Origin: Cellulomonas marina
GTDB taxonomy: Bacteria; Actinomycetota; Actinomycetes; Actinomycetales; Cellulomonadaceae
Reading direction: 5' to 3'
DNA length: 64,000 nt
Assembly (NCBI RefSeq): GCF_900111925.1
Contig: NZ_FOKA01000017.1
Location: 1-64,000, forward strand
In this document: in pieces, positions 58,631 through 64,000 of the stretch
How positions within the stretch are numbered: position 1 is the first letter of the stretch
How the letters are laid out: every line of letters starts with the position of its first letter
The notes under the pieces: generated by a model
Told to the model about the DNA's origin: nothing
The model's input: only the letters and a program-made list of their open reading frames with translations
Database searches by the model: none
Position numbers and translations under genes: made by a program

Positions 58631-59404
58631 GTGCTCGCCCCCACCTCCCCCGTCCGCACGCTCTGGCTGGTCAGGCATGGCGAGAGCCTCGGCAACGTGG
58701 CCGCGTCGGAGGCGGAGCGCACCGGCTCGGAGGTCGTCGACGTCGCGACGCGGGACGCGGACACGCCGCTGTCGGACCGGGGCCGGGAGCAGGCGGCCGC
58801 CCTCGGCCGGCACCTCGCGGCGCTGCCGGACGGCGAGCGTCCGACCGCCCTCTGGGTCTCCCCCTACGCCCGGACCCGGGCCACGGCGGCGGACGCCCTC
58901 GCCGCGGGCGGCCTCGACCTGCCGGTGCGGGTCGACGAGCGGCTGCGCGACCGGGAGCTCGGCGTGCTCGACCGGCTCACCGCGCGCGGCGTCGCCGCCC
59001 GCTTCCCGGCGGAGGCCGAGCGGCGCCGGCACCTCGGCAAGACCTACCACCGCCCCCCGGGCGGCGAGTCGTGGTCGGACGTCGCGCTGCGGCTGCGGTC
59101 CTGGTGGTCCGACGTGGAGCGCCGCGAGGACCACGAGCGGCTCCTCGTCGTCACCCACGACGCCGTCGTCGTGCTGCTGCGCGCCGTGCTCGAGGGCCTC
59201 GACGAGGACGAGCTCATGGCACTGGTCCGCGCCGGCAGCGTCCGCAACGCCTCGGTGACGACCCTCGAGCGGCGTCCCGACGGACGGCAGGACGGCGGCG
59301 GGGCCGGCACCGGCGCGTGGCGCGCGCTGCAGGCCGACGAGGTCGGCCATCTCGCGGGCGACGCGCCGGTCACCGAGCACCCCGGACGGAAGGACGACGC
59401 ATGA
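58631..59404 (+). CDS. Histidine phosphatase (phosphoglycerate mutase-like)
   Basis: A 257-aa enzyme of the histidine phosphatase superfamily. LWLVRHGESLGNVA holds the phosphorylated His and its Arg partner, WVSPYARTRATA the second Arg, DRELGVLD the acid residue region, and LLVVTHDAVVVLLRAVL the second catalytic His. The insert RHLGKTYHRPPGGESWSDV resembles broad-specificity phosphatases rather than glycolytic mutases. The substrate is unknown. It overlaps the NnrD gene by four bases (ATGA), so the two are probably expressed together. Confidence 0.88.
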   Translation: MLAPTSPVRTLWLVRHGESLGNVAASEAERTGSEVVDVATRDADTPLSDRGREQAAALGRHLAALPDGERPTALWVSPYARTRATAADALAAGGLDLPVRVDERLRDRELGVLDRLTARGVAARFPAEAERRRHLGKTYHRPPGGESWSDVALRLRSWWSDVERREDHERLLVVTHDAVVVLLRAVLEGLDEDELMALVRAGSVRNASVTTLERRPDGRQDGGGAGTGAWRALQADEVGHLAGDAPVTEHPGRKDDA

Positions 59405-60318
59405 GCGACGACCGCGACGGGGACGGCGTGGGCGTGCCGGGCGGGGACCCGGTCGCCCTGACGCCGGCCGTGCTGCGCGACTGGCCGCTGCCCGACCGCC
59501 GCGGGTCGAAGGACCGGCGGGGGGCGGTCCTCGTCGTCGGCGGGGCGCGCGGGACGGTCGGCGCCGTGCTGCTCGCCGGTGTCGCCGCGCTCCGCGTGGG
59601 GGCCGGGCGGCTGAGCCTGGCGGTGGCGGGGTCCGTCGCCCCGGCGCTCGCGGTGGCCGTCCCCGAGGCGGGCGTCACGGGGCTGCCCGAGACCGCCGCC
59701 GGATCTCTCGTCGGGTCCGACGCGGGTCTGCTCGACGGCGACCTGGAGCGGGCGCGTGCCGTCGTCCTCGGGCCGGGGCTCGACGAGCCCGACGGCACGC
59801 GGGCGCTGCTGCGGGCGGTCGCGACCCGCACGGGCACGGACGTGCCCGTCCTGCTCGACGCCTTCGCCCTCGGGGTGCTGCCGTCGACGCCCGACGTGCA
59901 CGACGCGCTCGCCGGCCGCCTCGTCCTCACGCCGAACGGCGCCGAGGCGGACCGGCTGCTCGGCGACGACGAGGGCGGGGCGCACGGGTCCGACCGCGAG
60001 GTCGCGCACGCGATCGCGGCGCGCTTCGGTGCGGTCGTGGCCCTCAGCGGCACGGTCGTCGCGCCCGACGGACGCGCGTGGACCTCGCCGACCGGCGCCT
60101 CCGGCCTCGGCACGTCGGGCAGCGGGGACGTCCTCGCGGGCGCCGTGGCCGGCCTGCTCGCGGGCGGGACGCCGACCGACCAGGCCGCCTGCTGGGGCGT
60201 GTCCATGCACGGCCTCGCCGGCGACCGGCTGGCCGCCCGCGTCGGCCCGCTGGGCTACCTCGCGCGCGAGCTGTGCGAGGAGCTGCCGCGCGTGCTGGTG
60301 GAGCTCACCGCCCGCTAG
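59401..60318 (+). CDS. nnrD: ADP/ATP-dependent NAD(P)H-hydrate dehydratase NnrD
   Basis: A 305-aa ribokinase-like repair enzyme that dehydrates damaged NAD(P)H hydrate. GSKDRRGAVLVVGGARGTVGAVLLAGVAALRVGAGRLS is the family N-terminus, RLVLTPNGAEADRLLG the nucleotide region, and SGLGTSGSGDVLAGAVAGLLA the catalytic Asp motif. The partner epimerase domain NnrE is absent, so it must be encoded elsewhere. The ATG overlaps the upstream stop. The 3' end overlaps a small convergent gene by 14 bp. Confidence 0.92.
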   Translation: MSDDRDGDGVGVPGGDPVALTPAVLRDWPLPDRRGSKDRRGAVLVVGGARGTVGAVLLAGVAALRVGAGRLSLAVAGSVAPALAVAVPEAGVTGLPETAAGSLVGSDAGLLDGDLERARAVVLGPGLDEPDGTRALLRAVATRTGTDVPVLLDAFALGVLPSTPDVHDALAGRLVLTPNGAEADRLLGDDEGGAHGSDREVAHAIAARFGAVVALSGTVVAPDGRAWTSPTGASGLGTSGSGDVLAGAVAGLLAGGTPTDQAACWGVSMHGLAGDRLAARVGPLGYLARELCEELPRVLVELTAR

Positions 60319-60574
60319 GCGGCGCGCCGGCGGCCGACGCGCGGACCAGCCGCGGGACCCCCCGCGCGGGCGACGGGACGGCTCCCGCGCGACGGCTGCG
60401 GTCCCGGTCGGCCCACCGGACGCTCGCCCGGGCGTCCAGCTCGGCGACGACGTCGAGCAGCCGCCGACCGGCCTCGTCGCGCCCGACGGGGTCGTCGGCC
60501 TCCATGCGGCGCCGCACGAGCTCGCGCAGCAGGACGTGCAGGTGCTCGCAGGACACGAGCGACAGATCGGACAT
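60305..60574 (-). CDS. Small helical protein, 89 aa
   Basis: An 89-aa protein with an amphipathic helical first half (SDLSLVSCEHLHVLLRELVRRRMEADDPVGRDEAGRRLLDVVAELDARA) and a basic, Pro/Ala-rich tail. AAGGGGCGG precedes the ATG at 60574. No domain recognised. The 177-bp gap to cheB contains only TACGGT at 60719-60724, a likely -10 for cheB. Confidence 0.6.
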   Translation of the reverse strand: MSDLSLVSCEHLHVLLRELVRRRMEADDPVGRDEAGRRLLDVVAELDARASVRWADRDRSRRAGAVPSPARGVPRLVRASAAGAPPSGR

Positions 60575-60718
60575 GACCGCCCCTTGGCGACGCCGACCGT
60601 GCGCGATCTTCACCCGGTCGGACGACAACGGTCGCACCTCACGGGCCGCCGGGGCAAGACCCCCACGGGACTCGCGCACCACGGGTGTCCGGGACCGCGC
60701 GGCCGCACCGACCGGCAC

Positions 60719-60724
60719 TACGGT
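60719..60724 (+). promoter_or_regulatory. -10 element for the cheB-cheR operon
   Basis: TACGGT lies 28 bases before the cheB start, leaving a short leader with a strong GGAGGGAGG ribosome site. No clear -35 is visible. Confidence 0.45.
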
Positions 60725-60751
60725 GGACCAGCGACGGAGGGAGGTGCAGGC

Positions 60752-61925
60752 ATGGCACGCAGGGACCTGGTGGTGGTGGGCGCGTCGGCCGGAGGGGTCG
60801 AGGCGCTGCGCACGCTCGTGGCCGGGCTGCCGGCCGACCTGCCCGCGGCGGTCGTGGTGGTGCTCCACCTGCCCCCCCTCGGCGGCGAGCCACCTCGCGG
60901 CCATCCTGGACCGGTGCGGGGCGCTGCCGGCGCACGAGGCGGTCGAGGGGGACGTCCTCCTGCCCGGGCACGTGTACGTCGCGCCGCCGGACCGGCACGT
61001 CGTCGTCGTCGGCGAGACGCTCACGCTCGTGCGCGGGCCGCGCGAGAACGGCCACCGGCCGTCCGTGGACGTCCTCTTCCGCTCGGCCGCCCGCTCGCAC
61101 GGGCCCCGTGCCGTCGGCGTGGTCCTGTCGGGCACGCTCGACGACGGGACCGTCGGCGCGTTGAGCCTGCACAGCAGGGGCGCCACCTGCCTCGTGCAGG
61201 AGCCCGACGACGCCGCGTACCCCGGGATGCCGGCCTCGGTGCTGGCCGCCGACCACCCCGACCACGTCCTGCCGGTCGCCGCGATGCCCGCGCTGCTCGT
61301 GCGCCTGCTCGCCGAGGACCTGCCGGGTGGGGGTGGCACCGGCGCTCCGGGAGGCGACGTCGACGGCGGCCTCGACGGCGACCTGGTCGACGTGGAGCTG
61401 GCCATCACGCGCATGGAGGACGCGGCGCTGAGCGCCGGCGACCGCCCGGGCGTCCCGTCGCCCTTCGCCTGCCCCGACTGCGCGGGCGTGCTCTTCGAGC
61501 TCGTCGACGGGCCGGTGACCCGCTACCGCTGCCGGGTCGGCCACGCGTGGTCCCCCGACAGCCTGTCGTCGCAGCAGTCGACCGCCGTCGAGAGCGCGCT
61601 GTGGATGGCGCTGCGCGCCCTGGAGGAGAAGGCCGCGCTGGCCGACCGTCTCGCGGACAACGCGGCCCGTCGGCAGCACCGGCTCACGGAGCACACGTTC
61701 ACCGTCCAGGCCGGCGAGGCCCGCGCGTCGGCGCTGGTGCTCCGCGACCTCGTCGAGCGGACCTCGGCGCTCACGGCCATGGCGGCCGTGGAGAGCGAGG
61801 CCGAGCTCGCGGCCGCCCGCGACCTCGCCGCGGAGCTCGCCGGGCGCCGGCCCGCGGGGCACGGGCACGGCTCGGCGGGCGGCCCCGGTGGAGCCGGTGG
61901 CCGCGACGAGGAGGGCGGGCGGTGA
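60752..61925 (+). pseudogene. cheB: CheB-like methylesterase, interrupted by a one-base frameshift
   Basis: The frame opening at the ATG 60752 reads MARRDLVVVGASAGGVEALRTL up to HLPP, then loses homology. Homology resumes one frame over with SHLAAILDRCGALPAHEAVEGDVLLPGHVYVAPPDRH and runs to 61925. The shift falls in a run of seven C at 60872-60878; with six C the protein would be 390 aa, with the catalytic Ser in GASAGG, a GTLDDGTVGAL segment and a C-terminal CPDC-CRVGH zinc-like domain plus helices. No receiver domain is present. It overlaps cheR by four bases. A sequencing error or slippage is as likely as true loss. Confidence 0.82.
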
Positions 61926-63733
61926 GCCACGAGGACGACGAGGTCGAGCCCGACGAGGACGGGTCCGCCGCTCTCGGGCCCCTCGTGGCGGAGACGCCCG
62001 ACCCCCAGCTGACCGCACTGCTCGAGCACCTGCGCGAGCAGCGGGGTTTCGACTTCACCGGCTACAAGTCCGCGAGCCTGGCGCGGCGCATCGGACGCCG
62101 GATGGCGGCCGCGGGCGTCGGCTCGTACGAGGACTACCAGGACCGCCTGTCGGTGGACCCGGGTGAGTTCGACGCCCTCTTCGACACCGTCCTGATCAAC
62201 GTCACGGCGTTCTTCCGGGACGCCGACGCGTGGGAGCACCTGCGCACGGAGGTCCTGCCGCGCCTGCTGGCGCGCCGCACGGGCCGGCTGCGCGTGTGGA
62301 GCGCCGCGTGCGCGAGCGGCCAGGAGCCGTACTCCCTGGCCGTGCTGCTGGCCGAGGCGCTGGGGCCCGAGGAGTTCGCCGACCGCGTGAAGATCTACGC
62401 GACCGACGTCGACGAGGTCGCGCTGGCGACGGCCCGCAACGGCCTCTACGACGAGCGCGAGGTCGCCGGCGTGCCGGAGCAGACGCTGGCCCGGTGGTTC
62501 GAGCCGGTGGGCGACCGCTTCCAGGTGCGCAAGGAGCTGCGCCGCGCCGTCATCTTCGGCCGGAACGACCTGATCCAGGACGCGCCGATCTCCCACATCG
62601 ACCTCCTCCTGTGCCGCAACGCGCTCATGTACTTCAACGCGCAGACGCAGGCCCAGATCGTCCGGCGCCTGCACTTCGCGCTCGAGCCGCACGGCGTGCT
62701 GTTCCTCGGCAAGGCGGAGATGCTCCTGTCCCACCCGGACCTCTTCCAGCCGCTCGAGCTGCGGCGGCGGTTCTTCCGCAAGGTGGTCGGCGAACCGCGG
62801 CGCGTCGCGATGCCGCTGACCGGGGCCGCACCGGCGGACGCGGTGCCGCCCGAGGACCTGTCGCGGCTGTGGGAGGAGGCCCTGCTCCAGGCCCCGGCCG
62901 CGCAGGTCGTCATCGGCCGCGACGGGGTCCTCGTGGCGTCGAACCGCCGCGCGCAGTCCCTCTTCGCCATCGGTCCGCGCGACGCCGGCCGCCCCTTCCA
63001 CGACCTCGAGATGTCCTACAAGCCGGTCGAGCTGCGGTCCTCGATCGAGCAGGTCCTGGCCGCGCGCGCTCCCCTGTGGCTGCGCGACCTCTCGTGGCAG
63101 CGGGTGGGGCAGCGGCCCGTGAGCCTCGACGTCCAGGTCGTCCCGCTGCTGACCTCCGACGGTGAGGTCCTGGGCGTCACGGTGATCTTCAACGACGTCA
63201 CCCGGTACCGCGAGCTGCAGGACCAGCTCGAGCAGGCCAACCAGCACCTCGAGGCGGCCTACGAGGAGCTGCAGTCCACGAACGAGGAGCTCGAGACGAT
63301 GAACGAGGAGCTCCAGTCGACGAACGACGAGCTGAACTCGTCGAACGAGGAGCTGCGGCTGCGCACCGCCGAGGTGGGTGAGCTCGCACACTTCCTCGAG
63401 GCCGTCCTCGGCGGCCTGCGGGCGGGGGTCGCGGTGCTCGACGACGACCTGCGCGTGCTCGCCTGGAACGAGCGCGCCGCCGACCTGTGGGGGGTGCGCG
63501 ACGACGAGGCGCTGGGCCGGCCCATGGGCGACCTCGACATCGGGCTCCCGTTCGACCGGCTGCGTCCGCTGCTGGTCGCCCACGCGAACGGCCTGCCCGC
63601 CGAGGACGTGGTCCGCGTCGAGGCCGTCAACCGCCGGGGGCGCACGGTTGACCTCGACGTGGCCGTCTCGCCGCTGCGCCGCGGCGGCGCGGGCGCGGAC
63701 GGCGCCATCGTCGTCATGACCGTCGTCGGCTGA
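61922..63733 (+). CDS. CheR-type methyltransferase with PAS-coiled coil-PAS
   Basis: A 603-aa protein. Residues about 30-290 are a CheR methyltransferase: FDFTGYKSASLARRIGRRM, LINVTAFFRDADAWEHL, LRVWSAACASGQEPYSLAVLL (SAM site), KIYATDVDEVAL and DLLLCRNALMYF. Residues about 310-420 are a PAS domain, then the coiled coil ELQSTNEELETMNEELQS-like heptads, then a second PAS-like domain (about 485-600). Such proteins usually pair with CheB in stress signalling outside chemotaxis, often fused to histidine kinases. No kinase domain is present here. The GTG at 61922 overlaps the cheB stop. Confidence 0.92.
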   Translation: MSHEDDEVEPDEDGSAALGPLVAETPDPQLTALLEHLREQRGFDFTGYKSASLARRIGRRMAAAGVGSYEDYQDRLSVDPGEFDALFDTVLINVTAFFRDADAWEHLRTEVLPRLLARRTGRLRVWSAACASGQEPYSLAVLLAEALGPEEFADRVKIYATDVDEVALATARNGLYDEREVAGVPEQTLARWFEPVGDRFQVRKELRRAVIFGRNDLIQDAPISHIDLLLCRNALMYFNAQTQAQIVRRLHFALEPHGVLFLGKAEMLLSHPDLFQPLELRRRFFRKVVGEPRRVAMPLTGAAPADAVPPEDLSRLWEEALLQAPAAQVVIGRDGVLVASNRRAQSLFAIGPRDAGRPFHDLEMSYKPVELRSSIEQVLAARAPLWLRDLSWQRVGQRPVSLDVQVVPLLTSDGEVLGVTVIFNDVTRYRELQDQLEQANQHLEAAYEELQSTNEELETMNEELQSTNDELNSSNEELRLRTAEVGELAHFLEAVLGGLRAGVAVLDDDLRVLAWNERAADLWGVRDDEALGRPMGDLDIGLPFDRLRPLLVAHANGLPAEDVVRVEAVNRRGRTVDLDVAVSPLRRGGAGADGAIVVMTVVG

Positions 63734-64000
63734 CCCCCGGTCGAGCGGGGGCACCGTTCGCGCCGCGCTCCTCCGCAGGCGCGGGGGGCGCGGGCCGGGA
63801 GGCGGCGGTCTGCTCGACGAGCGCCGTGGCCAGCACGCGCAGCTTGACGTTGCGCTGCTGGCTCAGGGCCGACAGGAACGCGAACGCCTCGTCCGCCGTG
63901 CCTCCGCGGCGCGCCATGATGATGCCCTTCGCCTCGTCGATGACGGCGCGGGAGGTCAACGCCTGGTCGAGCTGAGCGGCCAGGGTCCGCAGACGGTCCT
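63714..64000 (-). CDS. ANTAR-domain RNA-binding regulator (partial)
   Basis: The gene enters from beyond the window edge, so its N-terminus, probably a GAF or PAS sensor, is missing. Visible in frame from the edge: LRTLAAQLDQALTSRAVIDEAKGIIMARRGGTADEAFAFLSALSQQRNVKLRVLATALVE, the complete ANTAR three-helix domain that binds nascent RNA hairpins to prevent termination. A Pro/Ala-rich tail ends the protein. Its 3' end overlaps cheR by 20 bp. No ANTAR target hairpin pair was identified in the window. Confidence 0.88.
   Translation of the reverse strand, partial: DRLRTLAAQLDQALTSRAVIDEAKGIIMARRGGTADEAFAFLSALSQQRNVKLRVLATALVEQTAASRPAPPAPAEERGANGAPARPGVSRRRS

Overview
This window is chromosomal DNA of a very GC-rich actinobacterium. 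Support comes from the strong G/C third-position bias in every real gene, the frequent GTG starts, cistrons overlapping as GTGA, ATGA or TGATG, and actinobacterial families such as an ANTAR regulator, LAxTG surface anchoring, MoeZ-type sulfurtransferase and RhaEW. The carbohydrate-rich gene content would suit a soil or plant-associated member of Micrococcales or Kineosporiales. I cannot name a genus. No rRNA, tRNA or CRISPR array was seen.

Layout. 1-1471: an ISL3-type insertion sequence with both inverted repeats visible, next to a minus-strand surface-polysaccharide cluster (Wzx-like flippase, two paralogous GT2 enzymes, a hexapeptide acetyltransferase). 5.7-16.4 kb: a P-loop kinase, a membrane protein, an MGT-type glycosyltransferase coupled to a HEAT-repeat/GT4 fusion, a STAS anti-anti-sigma protein, a family 5 uracil-DNA glycosylase, an AGE-type sugar isomerase, CorA and a large lipoprotein. 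16.4-23.5 kb: a molybdenum island with a MobA-like enzyme, MoaB/Mog, MoaE, MoaD, MoaC, MoeZ, a Mop-type regulator and ModABC. 24.6-34.0 kb: lactate utilisation (lutABC) beside L-rhamnose catabolism (rhaI, rhaB, a LacI regulator, rhaEW), with two matching LacI-type operators. RhaEW is expected to deliver DHAP and lactate, and LutABC oxidises lactate to pyruvate, so the two clusters form one route.

34.1-40.2 kb: a nucleotide-sugar cluster (RfbF-like cytidylyltransferase, SDR epimerase/dehydratase, RmlC-like epimerase, SAF-domain oxidoreductase) followed by a convergent GT2 and an FMN-dependent 2-hydroxyacid oxidase. 40.4-50.4 kb: two DUF4038-type putative glycosidases, a LOV-domain SpoIIE phosphatase, then a GH35-GH42 beta-galactosidase pair behind a textbook promoter carrying two LacI-like operators. 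50.4-57.3 kb: a sortase-anchored 5'-nucleotidase, a PRC-barrel protein, a four-helix membrane protein, an SMP-30 protein and a PAS-PAS-GAF-SpoIIE phosphatase. 57.4-64.0 kb: small proteins, a histidine phosphatase, NnrD, a CheB-like methylesterase broken by a one-base shift in a C7 tract, a CheR-PAS protein and the start of an ANTAR gene cut by the window edge.

Two patterns run across the window. At least ten genes have a -10-like hexamer exactly six bases before the start codon and no Shine-Dalgarno, as expected for leaderless mRNAs. Short tandem repeats, mostly with 12-bp or 15-bp units, sit at gene ends, in signal peptides and in gaps.
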